NCBI GenBank assembly: GCA_963810615.1
Contig: CAWEOA010000007.1
Span: 586,198-650,197 of the forward strand
From: JARRQJ01 sp963810615
GTDB taxonomy: Bacteria; Pseudomonadota; Gammaproteobacteria; DRLM01
Direction: 5' to 3'
Length of the DNA: 64,000 nt
The notes beneath the pieces are model-generated. The model ran no database searches. It had not been told where the DNA came from and worked only from the letters and a program-made list of their open reading frames with translations. Made by a program: the position numbers and the translations under genes. This document shows positions 10,163 to 18,686 of the stretch, in pieces; the stretch's first letter is position 1, and the number at the start of each line of letters is the position of its first letter.

Positions 10163-11566
10163 TTAAGTAAGCACTTTATTACGGTGACGCGACTTGCCGT
10201 GTTGCCGCTGCCTGAAAAACGCCGGCAAGATTAATAACGTACCGAACAGGCCTAAGGACCCGCCGCCACCGCTGCCGCTGGCATTAGCAGCACTAGTCGA
10301 ACTCACCACGGTATTTCCAAGATAACGTTGGGCGTAGACGCCATTCCAGGACTTATCCTGCGCATAGCTTTGCCAGGCCACGACCGATGCGCTGTCGGAA
10401 TTCATTGCCACTGCCGGTAAGGCTTGGTCCTTCGCGATCGTGGTATTGACCTGGAATTCACCGCCCAGCGTCGCGCCATTCGCATCATAGCGCCGTGCGA
10501 AGATGCCCTTAAGGTTACCGTCCTGGCCTAGGCTTTCCCAAGCTATGGTAAAAGCGCCCGCATTCATCGCCACCGCCGGTGCGGTCTGTTCGCTTGCGGT
10601 CGTAGTATTCACCGGGAATTCGCCGCCCAGCGCCGTACCGATCACGTCATAGCGCTGTGCGTAAATGCCATAACCATCACCATCCTGAGTCAGGCTCTGC
10701 CAGGCCACGACAAAACCGTCCGCGCTCATCGCCACCGCCGGTGTAGTCTGCTCGTTTAACGTCGTGGTATTGACCGCGAATTCGCTTTTCAGTACCGCGC
10801 CCGCCGCATCATAGAGCTGGGCGTAGATGCCGTTACCATCGCCGTCCTGGGCGGCACTTTGCCAGCTTACGACAAAATCGCCCGCCGTATTCATCGCAAG
10901 CGCAACTGCGGCCTGGTCGTTCGCGATGGTGGTGTTGACCCTGAAATCCGACCCGCTGGCGACACCGTCGGCGGCAAAGCGCCGCGCGAAGATGTCCTCA
11001 TCGCCATTAATCTCATCGAAATTCTCCCACGCCACGACATAATTACCCGACCCATCCACGGCTACCGCCGGTTTGGTCGAGAACGTCAAGCTGGAAACGG
11101 GTGTACTGGTCACTTCCTGATCATTGCCAAGTGCCGTGCCGGCCGCGTCGAAGCGCCGGCTGTAGACGTGCAAGTTGCCGTCCTGGTCCATGCTTTCCCA
11201 CACCACCACGAAAGCGCCCGTGGCATTCATTGCCACTCTGGGCAATTGGTCATCCTCGCCTATGACGGTGTTGACCTGGAATTCACCGCCCTGGGCCGCG
11301 CCCGCCGCATTGTAGCGCTGCGCGTAAATCCCGGAAAAATCGCCGGGCGCCTGAATAGAGCTTTCCCACACCACGACAAAACTACCGGCTTCATTGATGG
11401 CCACCGCAGGGTTCTGCTGGTCGGCCAGCGTATAGGTATTGACTTGAAATTCGCTCCCGGCAGGATCACCCACCGCGGCGAATACCGCCGTGCTAGATAC
11501 GCTCAGCGCCAGTGAAATCACCAGCAACGCCGGGCGTCTATAAAAAGATAACATTGGGGTCATCAT
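10163..11566 (-). CDS. Secreted seven-repeat protein with GlyGly-CTERM-like tail
   Basis: Exported protein of unknown role, about 467 residues from the ATG at 11566; a GTG at 11593 is a less likely start. A signal peptide (ALLVISLALSVSSTAVFAA) is followed by seven imperfect repeats of about 50-60 residues. Each has the pattern EFxVNT, then Q-x-x-P-x-VAM, then FVVxWxS-x-x-QDG and a final IYAQRYxxxG. Some loops (QDGDGNG) look able to bind calcium. The C-terminus has SGSGGGG, a hydrophobic stretch and a basic end (RQRQHGKSRHR), the three-part layout of GlyGly-CTERM sorting signals cleaved by rhombosortase. It follows the RTX gene on the same strand. Repeat and tail are seen directly; surface location is inferred. 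Confidence 0.85.
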   Translation of the reverse strand: MMTPMLSFYRRPALLVISLALSVSSTAVFAAVGDPAGSEFQVNTYTLADQQNPAVAINEAGSFVVVWESSIQAPGDFSGIYAQRYNAAGAAQGGEFQVNTVIGEDDQLPRVAMNATGAFVVVWESMDQDGNLHVYSRRFDAAGTALGNDQEVTSTPVSSLTFSTKPAVAVDGSGNYVVAWENFDEINGDEDIFARRFAADGVASGSDFRVNTTIANDQAAVALAMNTAGDFVVSWQSAAQDGDGNGIYAQLYDAAGAVLKSEFAVNTTTLNEQTTPAVAMSADGFVVAWQSLTQDGDGYGIYAQRYDVIGTALGGEFPVNTTTASEQTAPAVAMNAGAFTIAWESLGQDGNLKGIFARRYDANGATLGGEFQVNTTIAKDQALPAVAMNSDSASVVAWQSYAQDKSWNGVYAQRYLGNTVVSSTSAANASGSGGGGSLGLFGTLLILPAFFRQRQHGKSRHRNKVLT

Positions 11567-11583
11567 TAGGCTTTCGAGAGAAC

Positions 11584-11622
11584 CCCGCCTCACCAGGCAC
11601 TGATGAATCCTGGCAAGGCGGG
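11584..11622 (-). promoter_or_regulatory. Intercistronic hairpin between RTX and repeat-protein genes
   Basis: A two-part stem pairs CCCGCCT (11584-11590) with AGGCGGG (11616-11622), and CCAGG (11593-11597) with CCTGG (11609-11613). Small symmetric internal loops and an 11-base apical loop complete it. It lies after the RTX stop and before the next start. No T-run follows on the minus strand, so it is not a classic terminator. It could trim or stabilise mRNA and give the two genes different expression. Confidence 0.5.
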
Positions 11623-11653
11623 ATTGTCATGCTAGCTTCACTTTAAATCAGGC

Positions 11654-12781
11654 TTAGGTGTTTGTTTCGCAGCTACCGTCTTCGCTGTCGCCGCTGCCGC
11701 CGCTCGCACAGGAATCCGCGCCGTTACCGCCCGACTCGGAATCATGGCCGAGGCCGCCGTCGAGCGAGTCATCGCCGTCACCACCATCCAGGGTGTCATC
11801 ACCGGAGCCGCCCGACAGCGTATCATTGCCGGCATCGCCCGATTCATTATCACTGCCGGGACCACCTTCCAGCGTATCATCACCGTTACCGCCAGATAAG
11901 GTATCGTTATGAGGGCCGCCGTCCAGAATGTCATTGCCGTCGTCGCCCGACAGGGTGTCATTGCCTGAATTGCCGTCCAGAGTGTCGTCACCGTTACCGC
12001 CCGATTCCTGATCGTCGCCGGGACCGCCTATGAGATTATCATCACCGTCATCGCCGGCCAACGTGTCGTCACCGGAGCTGCCGTTTAACACATCATTACC
12101 GGCACCGCCCGTTAGATTGTCATTGCCCGAGCCGCCCAATACGATATCATCGTCATCACCACCGTCCAGGCTGTCATCGCCGAGGCTGCCTCTCAGTAGA
12201 TCAAATCCCGCCTGACCTGCCAGTTGATCATTACCCAGACCGCCATCCATATAATCGTCGCCGTTGCCGCCATCGAGAATGTCGTCATCGGCGGCGCCGT
12301 ACAGGCGATCATTACCGTCATCACCGGCGAGGGTATCCATGCCGGCGTTACCGTATTCCCTGTCGTTACCGGCACCACCATGGATATCATCGTCACCTTT
12401 ACCCCCGACGATCTTGTCATCGCCGTCATCGCCTTGGATGATATCGTTACCGTTGCCGCCTATGACCAGGTCATTGCCGGCCCCGGCCAGGACGACATCG
12501 TTACCGTCACCCGCAATGATGCGGTCGTTGCCGTCATCACCGCAGATCACGTCGTCGCCGTCTTTACCAAGAATCAAATCGTTTCCGCCTAGACCATTGA
12601 TCACATCGGGACCGTTGGTGCCGACGATTCTGTCGTTGCCGGCGGTGCCGTAAATGGTCACCGGCAGACCATTGCAGGTGTCGGGGTTACCCGGATCCGC
12701 GACGGCATGGGTTGACATCAGCGCACCGAATACCCCGGCAATCGCGTAGGATAATTTCTTCTTCATGAATCCCACTTTCAT
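11654..12781 (-). CDS. Sec-exported RTX (hemolysin-type) calcium-binding repeat protein
   Basis: The 375 residues are almost entirely tandem nonapeptides of the GGxGxDxUx type (for example GGNGNDIIQ and GGAGNDVLN), roughly thirty in a row, expected to form a calcium-filled parallel beta-roll. Unlike type I-secreted RTX toxins, it begins with a Sec signal peptide (MKKKLSYAIAGVFGALMSTHAVA) and has no enzymatic domain and no evident type I C-terminal signal. It ends in a short Cys-containing tail (DSCASGGSGD...SCETNT). The ATG at 12781 has AGGAGG 8 bases upstream; the ATG at 12766 would still leave the signal peptide. The role is unknown; an extracellular calcium-dependent structural or adhesive part is plausible. 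Confidence 0.88.
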   Translation of the reverse strand: MKVGFMKKKLSYAIAGVFGALMSTHAVADPGNPDTCNGLPVTIYGTAGNDRIVGTNGPDVINGLGGNDLILGKDGDDVICGDDGNDRIIAGDGNDVVLAGAGNDLVIGGNGNDIIQGDDGDDKIVGGKGDDDIHGGAGNDREYGNAGMDTLAGDDGNDRLYGAADDDILDGGNGDDYMDGGLGNDQLAGQAGFDLLRGSLGDDSLDGGDDDDIVLGGSGNDNLTGGAGNDVLNGSSGDDTLAGDDGDDNLIGGPGDDQESGGNGDDTLDGNSGNDTLSGDDGNDILDGGPHNDTLSGGNGDDTLEGGPGSDNESGDAGNDTLSGGSGDDTLDGGDGDDSLDGGLGHDSESGGNGADSCASGGSGDSEDGSCETNT

Positions 12782-13111
12782 TCCTACATCCTCCTAATTG
12801 TTATCATTAAAATTAAAAACAAAGGAAACACCTGCAATACACGAAGCTCGAATCTAGCTAGCGACGATTAATTCAACATTAATTTAATGTTAATTAGGCG
12901 CTTAGAATATTTCTAAGCCAGCAGCGATAATACCCCCGTAAGATGCCGTGCTTCTCTGCGACGATTATCTTGACAATCTCACTAGAAGCCTGTCTGGCGA
13001 CAGCGGACCAGAAGATCGTGGAGAAATGCGTGCCGCGATTAACAGGGCTTTTAATATTCTATTAAGCACCATACCGTTAGGATTTAAAAAAGTAACAGAG
13101 GAAAGATTTGG
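12782..13111. other. Divergent intergenic region, AT-rich
   Basis: This 330-base region separates the RTX gene from the divergent HEAT-repeat gene and must hold both promoters. It is much more AT-rich than its surroundings and contains the two dyads listed separately. No coding sequence is supported. Confidence 0.6.
12875..12917. promoter_or_regulatory. Pair of dyad-symmetric candidate operator sites
   Basis: Two perfect interrupted palindromes of the same geometry lie close together: AACATTA-ATT-TAATGTT at 12875-12891 and CTTAGAA-TAT-TTCTAAG at 12901-12917. Each has 7-base arms and a 3-base spacer, and their centres are 26 bases apart. They sit between divergent start codons. Binding by a dimeric repressor is an inference; the two sequences differ, so a single regulator for both is uncertain. 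Confidence 0.4.
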
Positions 13112-14329
13112 ATGAGCCCCGTGACCATTATGAGCCTTCTCAAACGGGCCGTGACCCCATTCCTCGCGCTTTCCTTGGCCATCGCCCTGCTGGCGCTTTA
13201 TGAAAGCAAGATAACCACGCATGAACTCGAACGGGAACTAGCGGCTACGGCACCGGGTTACGCCATCGCCGGCAAAGATGCATCTCCTGCCAACGCAGAA
13301 CATCTACGTGGCGCAACCTCCGATCATGCTGCAGCACCGACTAATGAGCATCTATCCGACGTCACTATCGTAATCTTGGATAGCGGCAAGGCGCTTCCCC
13401 TCGCCTTTAAGTTGGGCAAGCACTACATCAAAATGCCGGGGCCGTCCTCCTGGCCGTCAGTCGGTAAGCAGGATGCGGCGAACGCTGACAAAGGCCGATA
13501 TCTCGCGGCCATCATCGATACGGCCGACGTGTTGCGTGCCAACGGCCACAACGCAAATGATGCATTCGATCTCATGGTCGGTGGCACCGAACTCAACGCA
13601 GGCAATACCTTCCGCATTAAGGGAAATCATCAATCGTTCTTAGCCGAAGACGACAACCAGCCTGCCGTGGAATACCACACGCAGGCGGGAGAACAAGGCA
13701 TCTGGCGTTCGCTGCAGTTCAAGAACATCGTCTTGAGTCATGCCCAGGTGCCTTCCCTGGAGGATCATCTGGTATTGCCGCAAGACGCAACGGTCGCGAA
13801 TCGGCCGGCCGCTGTTCACGAGGCGCCGTTTAGCGCGCAACCGGCTATAGCTGCCAAACCGATGAATGCAGTCAATACCGCCCTGGTCACACCACTCGAA
13901 GATGCTACTCCCGAGTCCACGCGCAAATACGTAGAAGCGCTGGACAGTCAGGACCCCGCGGTTCGCGCGGATGCCATTCAAAGCCTGATCGTAAACGGCT
14001 ATCGTGAGGCGGCACCTAACACTGACAGCAATGCCACGATGGAATCCATCATCTCGAAATCCTTGTTGGATAATAATCCCAGCGTTCGCGCCACGACCCT
14101 GGAAGCACTGGACGCCTATGATGGAAACCTGCCCCAGGCGACGCTCAGCCACATGGCCCTCAACGACAGTAATCCCGGATTGCGGGTTCAAGCGTTGGAT
14201 TTGCTGGTGGAGCGCTTCGGCCAACAGGCGGCGGCCACATTGAAAGAGGCCAGTCATGATTCCGACCCACGCGTGAGCCGCATGGCCGATCAGATGCTCA
14301 TCGAATTCGCGAATCAGTCACAACCCTGA
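13112..14329 (+). CDS. Membrane-anchored HEAT-repeat protein, unknown function
   Basis: The 405 residues begin with a single membrane helix or uncleaved signal (AVTPFLALSLAIALLALY, about residues 13-30). A periplasmic region without recognised family follows (about 31-270). The C-terminal third (about 275-400) has three to four HEAT-like helical repeats with the spacing DPAVRADAIQSL, NPSVRATTLEAL, NPGLRVQALDLL and DPRVSRMADQML. The ATG at 13112 has GAGGAAA 7 bases upstream. It is divergent from the RTX gene. HEAT repeats bind proteins; the partner is unknown. It shares the anchor-plus-HEAT plan with the gene at 25803-27653. Confidence 0.82.
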   Translation: MSPVTIMSLLKRAVTPFLALSLAIALLALYESKITTHELERELAATAPGYAIAGKDASPANAEHLRGATSDHAAAPTNEHLSDVTIVILDSGKALPLAFKLGKHYIKMPGPSSWPSVGKQDAANADKGRYLAAIIDTADVLRANGHNANDAFDLMVGGTELNAGNTFRIKGNHQSFLAEDDNQPAVEYHTQAGEQGIWRSLQFKNIVLSHAQVPSLEDHLVLPQDATVANRPAAVHEAPFSAQPAIAAKPMNAVNTALVTPLEDATPESTRKYVEALDSQDPAVRADAIQSLIVNGYREAAPNTDSNATMESIISKSLLDNNPSVRATTLEALDAYDGNLPQATLSHMALNDSNPGLRVQALDLLVERFGQQAAATLKEASHDSDPRVSRMADQMLIEFANQSQP

Positions 14330-14367
14330 ACCTCACTGTCTACGAGTAATAACGGCCTTGCTGATCG

Positions 14368-15030
14368 TCACACGTCCGCCGAAGGGCAGCGCCGTGCCAG
14401 GCAACATGCCTCGCAACGCGGCCGCGGCCGACAGAAATCCTTGGCGTGGCGCACGATGAGGGCGTGAAACTCGTTGTACAGCGCCACCGAGTCGCGTTTG
14501 CCGCGGGTCTCGCCTTGCAGACGCGTTTCGACATGCTCGCGCAAGTGTTCATATGGCTCGTCACCCGCCGCCAGTTGCAGGCGTGACAGCAGGCGCCGCG
14601 TATAGGCATCGATGACGAAGATGGGACGGTGGAAGGCATAGAGCAGGATGTCGTCCGCGGTTTCGGGACCGACCCCGTTGATGCCCAGCAACTCCTGCCG
14701 CAGGACAGCGGTATCCATTCGCCGCAGTTTCTTCTCGCCGCCGCGCGCTACGTACCAGGCGCAAAAATTGCGCAGGCGTTCGGCCTTGACGTTGAAATAG
14801 CCCGCGGGGCGTATCCAGGCCGCCACGCGCCCTTGCGGCGTGCGTAAAATCACTTCCGCGTCCATGGCCTGCTCCGCATGCAGATTGGCGATGGCCTTTT
14901 CCACATTGATCCACGCGGTGTTTTGCGTCAACACCGCACCGACCATAACCTCGAACGAGGTGCGCGCCGGCCACCAGTGTTGCGGGCCGTAGCACGCCAA
15001 CAGCAGGTCGTGCAGCTTGAGGAGCGTCAT
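14368..15030 (-). CDS. Endonuclease III-related DNA glycosylase (HhH-GPD, FeS)
   Basis: Base-excision repair enzyme of the endonuclease III-related group (COG2231 type), 220 residues. The helix-hairpin-helix segment is LLGINGVGPETADDILLYA (about 115-132) and the catalytic Asp is Asp141 in VIDAYTRR. The position that holds the lyase Lys in Nth is Glu in GVGPET, so it is probably a monofunctional glycosylase without lyase activity. The C-terminus has a four-cysteine iron-sulfur motif, C200-x5-C206-x2-C209-x5-C215. It is the last gene in the trpS-scpA-scpB-rluB run, overlapping the rluB stop by 4 bases. The substrate base is not predictable; a relative in Helicobacter removes 3-methyladenine. 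Confidence 0.88.
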   Translation of the reverse strand: MTLLKLHDLLLACYGPQHWWPARTSFEVMVGAVLTQNTAWINVEKAIANLHAEQAMDAEVILRTPQGRVAAWIRPAGYFNVKAERLRNFCAWYVARGGEKKLRRMDTAVLRQELLGINGVGPETADDILLYAFHRPIFVIDAYTRRLLSRLQLAAGDEPYEHLREHVETRLQGETRGKRDSVALYNEFHALIVRHAKDFCRPRPRCEACCLARRCPSADV

Positions 15031-15881
15031 GAACGCTTGGCGCTGGACCTGCGACGCGGTGAAAAGGATTTTCCGGGGGCGGTGGAGCGGCGAGACATGG
15101 GTCTGCTCATGGGTTTAGGCTTAGGTGGTTTCTCGATCTTGGCCATTCCCGCCGCGATCAACAAGTCATTCACTGCAGCCTCGTCCAATTCGCGATGCCG
15201 TCCGGGCAACAGACCCTTGGGCAGCGCCACCGGTCCGTAACGCACGCGCATCAGACGACTCACCGTCACGCCCTGGGATTCCCATAGGCGCCGCACCTCG
15301 CGGTTGCGTCCTTCGCGGACGATGACGTGATACCAATGATTGCTGCCCTGGCCGCCGGCATCGACGACGGCATCGAAGCGGGCGGGACCGTCCTCCAAGC
15401 TCACACCGTCGCGCAGACGGCGCAACATGGCATCGTCCACCTCGCCCAGCACCCGCACCGCGTACTCGCGCTCCATGCCGCCGGAAGGATGCATGAGGCG
15501 ATGGGCCAGCTCGCCGTCGTTGGTGAACAGCAAGAGTCCCAGCGTGGTGTAATCGAGACGGCCGACCGCCACCCAGCGTCCGGCAACGCGCGGCAGACGA
15601 TCGAACACCGTGGCGCGGCCTTCGGGGTCGGCGCGGGTGCAGACTTCGCCGCTGGGCTTGTTATAGATCAACACCCGCGGTAGCGGCGCGACCGCTGTTT
15701 CCCAAATCACCGCCTTGCCGTCGATGCATACCACATCGCCCGGCGCCACGGCGGCACCGATGTTCGCCGTTTGGCCGTTTACGGTAATGCGTCCGGCGCG
15801 TATCCATTCTTCGATGGCGCGCCGCGAACCGCAACCCGCCTGCGCCAGACGTTTGTGCAAGCGTTGTGCTGCTTCAGTCAT
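15027..15881 (-). CDS. rluB: 23S rRNA pseudouridine synthase RluB-type
   Basis: Isomerises a uridine in domain V of 23S rRNA (position 2605 for RluB). The S4 RNA-binding domain lies at residues 1-65 (KRLAQAGCGSRRAIEEWI), followed by the RsuA/RluB catalytic domain with GRLDYTTLGLLLFTNDG, which holds the catalytic Asp. A basic tail (KPKPMSRPMSRR...) ends the protein. The ATG at 15881, 11 bases after the scpB stop, gives the usual N-terminus; the ribosome site is weak. Location directly after scpB is the common arrangement. RluE or RsuA are less likely given the context and tail. Confidence 0.92.
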   Translation of the reverse strand: MTEAAQRLHKRLAQAGCGSRRAIEEWIRAGRITVNGQTANIGAAVAPGDVVCIDGKAVIWETAVAPLPRVLIYNKPSGEVCTRADPEGRATVFDRLPRVAGRWVAVGRLDYTTLGLLLFTNDGELAHRLMHPSGGMEREYAVRVLGEVDDAMLRRLRDGVSLEDGPARFDAVVDAGGQGSNHWYHVIVREGRNREVRRLWESQGVTVSRLMRVRYGPVALPKGLLPGRHRELDEAAVNDLLIAAGMAKIEKPPKPKPMSRPMSRRSTAPGKSFSPRRRSSAKRS

Positions 15882-15891
15882 AGGGGGATCA

Positions 15892-16569
15892 TCAATGTAC
15901 GGTATGAAGAGCGCCGCTCTCTTCCGCGTCGGAGCGGGTTTCCACGGCGGGTTCATGCTCTTCCGTGTCCGCCTCCGTCGCCGAGACTTCGCCGGCCATG
16001 GGCGGAAGAAGGTCCGCCAGGTCGCTGGCGATCATCTCCAGGCTCCGAATCTCCGCAAGGGACGGCAAGTCTCCCAGGCTCTTGAGGTTGAAATAATCCA
16101 GGAATTCGCGGGTGGTACCGAACAGGGCCGGCTTGCCGGGGACTTCGCGGTGGCCCACCACACGTATCCATTCCCGTTCCTGCAGGGTCTTGATGATGTT
16201 GCTGCTGACCGTGACGCCGCGGATATCTTCGATCTCGGCGCGGGTGATGGGTTGGCGATAGGCGATCAGCACCAGGGTCTCCAGCAAGGCGCGGGAATAA
16301 CGGGGTGTGCGTTCCTCATACAGGCGCGATACCCACGGCGCCAGCTCCCTTTTCACCTGTAAGCGGAAACCGCTGCTCACTTCCTTGAGTTCGATGCCGC
16401 GCTCGGCGCAATCCTCACTCAAAGACGCTAAGGCCTCGCGCACCTCCGCGGCCTCGGGACCCGCTTCCTCGGGAAACAAGGCGCGCAGGCGCTCCACGCT
16501 CAGGGGCTCACCGGCCGCCAGCATGGCGGCCTCAAGAATATTCTTCAACTGCTGCGGGTTCACTGACAT
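15892..16569 (-). CDS. scpB: SMC-associated condensin subunit ScpB
   Basis: Winged-helix subunit that dimerises and binds ScpA in the SMC-ScpAB chromosome condensin. The 225 residues begin with the standard opening LKNILEAAMLAAGEPLSV. They contain LLETLVLIAYRQPITRAEIEDIRG in the second winged helix and FGTTREFLDYFNLKSL. An acidic tail follows. The start overlaps the scpA end by 38 bases, so the two are likely translated together. An ScpAB pair implies an SMC protein elsewhere in the genome rather than only MukBEF. Confidence 0.95.
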   Translation of the reverse strand: MSVNPQQLKNILEAAMLAAGEPLSVERLRALFPEEAGPEAAEVREALASLSEDCAERGIELKEVSSGFRLQVKRELAPWVSRLYEERTPRYSRALLETLVLIAYRQPITRAEIEDIRGVTVSSNIIKTLQEREWIRVVGHREVPGKPALFGTTREFLDYFNLKSLGDLPSLAEIRSLEMIASDLADLLPPMAGEVSATEADTEEHEPAVETRSDAEESGALHTVH

Positions 16570-17380
16570 GCTGTGGCGCTCTTACATAAATGGGACCATA
16601 GGGTTCCGTTTGTACAATTTCGATAAGTGACTCTTTGATCAATTCCAGGACGGCGAGAAAGGTCACCACCACCCCGAGCTTGCCTTCCTCGGCCTTGAAC
16701 AAACTGGGAAACGAGGTAAATTTTTCCGTCGTCACCGCGCTCAACACATTGGACATGCGCTCGCGTACCGACAGCGGCTCCATGTGCACATGATGATTGG
16801 AAAACATCTCGGCACGGAGTAATACGTCCTTCAGCGCCAGCAACAACTCCTGCAGGGCCACCGCCGGCTGCGGACGCGGCCCGCCGCGCGGCGGCGCATC
16901 GAGTTTCACGGTGAAGGTATCGCGCTCCATGCGCGGCAAGGCATCCAGATCCTCGGCGGCCTTTTTGAAGCGCTCGTATTCCTGCAGGCGACGGATCAAT
17001 TCGGCGCGTGGATCCTCCTCTTCGCCCTCCTCGGTCTTGGGGCGCGGCAGCAGCATGCGTGACTTGATCTCGGTGAGCATGGCGGCCATCACCAGATATT
17101 CCGCCGCCAACTCCAGGCGCAGGCCCTTCATCACTTCGACATAGGCCATGTACTGGTGGGTGATTTCGGCGACGGGGATATCGAGGATATCCAGGTTCTG
17201 GCGGCGAATCAGGTAAAGCAGCAAATCCAAGGGCCCTTCGAAGGCATCGAGAAATACCTCCAGGGCATCCGGTGGGATATAGAGATCCTTGGGCATCTCC
17301 GTCAGGGGCGTACCCCGCACCATGGCCAGAGGCAGCTCGGGTAATTCCACGACAGGTGCTTCTGTAATGACGTTCGACAT
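16532..17380 (-). CDS. scpA: SMC-associated condensin kleisin ScpA
   Basis: Kleisin subunit bridging the SMC heads for chromosome compaction and segregation. The 282 residues include the conserved FLDAFEGPLDLLLYLIRRQNLDI (about residues 44-66) and AEYLVMAAMLTEIKSRMLLPR, and the C-terminal winged helix with VVTFLAVLELIKESLIEIVQ. The ATG at 17380 lies 20 bases after the trpS stop. The N-terminal extension of about 40 residues before the core is usual in proteobacteria. Confidence 0.95.
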   Translation of the reverse strand: MSNVITEAPVVELPELPLAMVRGTPLTEMPKDLYIPPDALEVFLDAFEGPLDLLLYLIRRQNLDILDIPVAEITHQYMAYVEVMKGLRLELAAEYLVMAAMLTEIKSRMLLPRPKTEEGEEEDPRAELIRRLQEYERFKKAAEDLDALPRMERDTFTVKLDAPPRGGPRPQPAVALQELLLALKDVLLRAEMFSNHHVHMEPLSVRERMSNVLSAVTTEKFTSFPSLFKAEEGKLGVVVTFLAVLELIKESLIEIVQTEPYGPIYVRAPQHVSEPAAVEEYS

Positions 17381-17399
17381 GGATTAAGGCTTCACACTC

Positions 17400-18620
17400 T
17401 CAATATCGCTTGCGTAGTCCCATGACCTCACGGACTTCGTCCAAGGTCTCCTGCGCCACATCCCGTGCCGCTTCGCAGCCTTCTTCGACGATGTTGCGCA
17501 CCAGGTTGTAATTCTCCACGATCTCCAGGGCGCGCTCACGGATAGGGGCCTGCTCCGCCAGCACCGCATCGATCACGTGCTGTTTGCATTCCAGGCAACC
17601 GATGCCGGCGCTGGTGCAGCCTTTCCGCACCCAGGCCTTCACCTCGTCCGGAGAGTATACCTCGTGAAACTGCCATACCGGACATTTATCCGGGTCGCCG
17701 GGATCGGTGCGCCGCACCCGCGCGGGATCGGTGGGCATGGTCTTCAATTTCTGAATCACCGCCTCGGGTTCTTCACGCAGGGAGATGGTATTGCCGTAGG
17801 ACTTGGACATCTTCTGGCCGTCCAATCCCGGCATCTTGGCCATCTGCGTCAATAAGGGGTGCGGTTCGGGCAGGATCGCCTTGCTGATGCCTTCGAGATA
17901 ACCGAACAGGCGCTCGCGGTCGCCCAGGGTGATATTCTGCTGGGTCAACAGGAATGCCCGCGCGGTCTCCAACGCTTCATGGTCACCCATTTCCTGAAAT
18001 TTACGCCTTAATTCCCTATAAAGCTTTGCATTCTTCTTCCCCATCTTGGCGATGGCGGCCTCCGCCTTTTCGGCGAAGTCCGGTTCACTGCCATAGAGGT
18101 GGTTAAAGCGCCGCGCCACCTCGCGGGCCATTTCGATATGCACCACCTGATCCTCACCCACCGGCACCAGGCCGGCTCTATAGATGAGGATGTCCGCCGC
18201 CTGCAGCAAGGGATAACCGAGAAAGCCGTAGGTGGCCAGATCCTTCTCCTTGAGCTTTTCCTGCTGATCCTTGTAGGTGGGCACCCGTTCCAGCCAACCC
18301 AGCGGGGTCATCATGGACAGCAACAGATGCAGCTCGGCATGCTCCGGCACCCGCGACTGGATGAAGATCTTGGCGTTCTTGGGATTGATGCCCACCGCCA
18401 ACCAATCGATGATCATCTCCCAGCTACTCTTCTCGATGTCTCCGGGTTTTTCGTAATCGGTGGTCAGCGCATGCCAGTCGGCGACAAAGAAAAAGCATTC
18501 GTACTCGTGCTGCAGGCGCAGCCAGTTTTTCAAGACGCCGTGATAATGCCCGAGGTGCAGGCGCCCGGTAGGACGCATGCCGGAGAGCACCCGTTGTGGT
18601 TGATTAGGAATAATACTCAT
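17400..18620 (-). CDS. trpS: Tryptophan--tRNA ligase
   Basis: Class Ic aminoacyl-tRNA synthetase that charges tRNA-Trp. It carries the HIGH-type signature LHLGHYHG (about 21-28) and KMSKS (270-274). At 406 residues it is some 60-70 longer than the compact E. coli form. The extra piece lies between the two signatures (about residues 180-250, around KMGKKNAKLYRELRRKFQEM), as in the longer proteobacterial class. The ATG at 18620 gives MSIIPNQPQRVLSGMRPTG, a normal opening. It lies between an M50 protease gene and scpA. Confidence 0.96.
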   Translation of the reverse strand: MSIIPNQPQRVLSGMRPTGRLHLGHYHGVLKNWLRLQHEYECFFFVADWHALTTDYEKPGDIEKSSWEMIIDWLAVGINPKNAKIFIQSRVPEHAELHLLLSMMTPLGWLERVPTYKDQQEKLKEKDLATYGFLGYPLLQAADILIYRAGLVPVGEDQVVHIEMAREVARRFNHLYGSEPDFAEKAEAAIAKMGKKNAKLYRELRRKFQEMGDHEALETARAFLLTQQNITLGDRERLFGYLEGISKAILPEPHPLLTQMAKMPGLDGQKMSKSYGNTISLREEPEAVIQKLKTMPTDPARVRRTDPGDPDKCPVWQFHEVYSPDEVKAWVRKGCTSAGIGCLECKQHVIDAVLAEQAPIRERALEIVENYNLVRNIVEEGCEAARDVAQETLDEVREVMGLRKRY

Positions 18621-18686
18621 ATATTTTAAATATCATGAAGTTGATTAATATATCTCAGCCATTATCTTATTATTTTAGCGGCGCTG

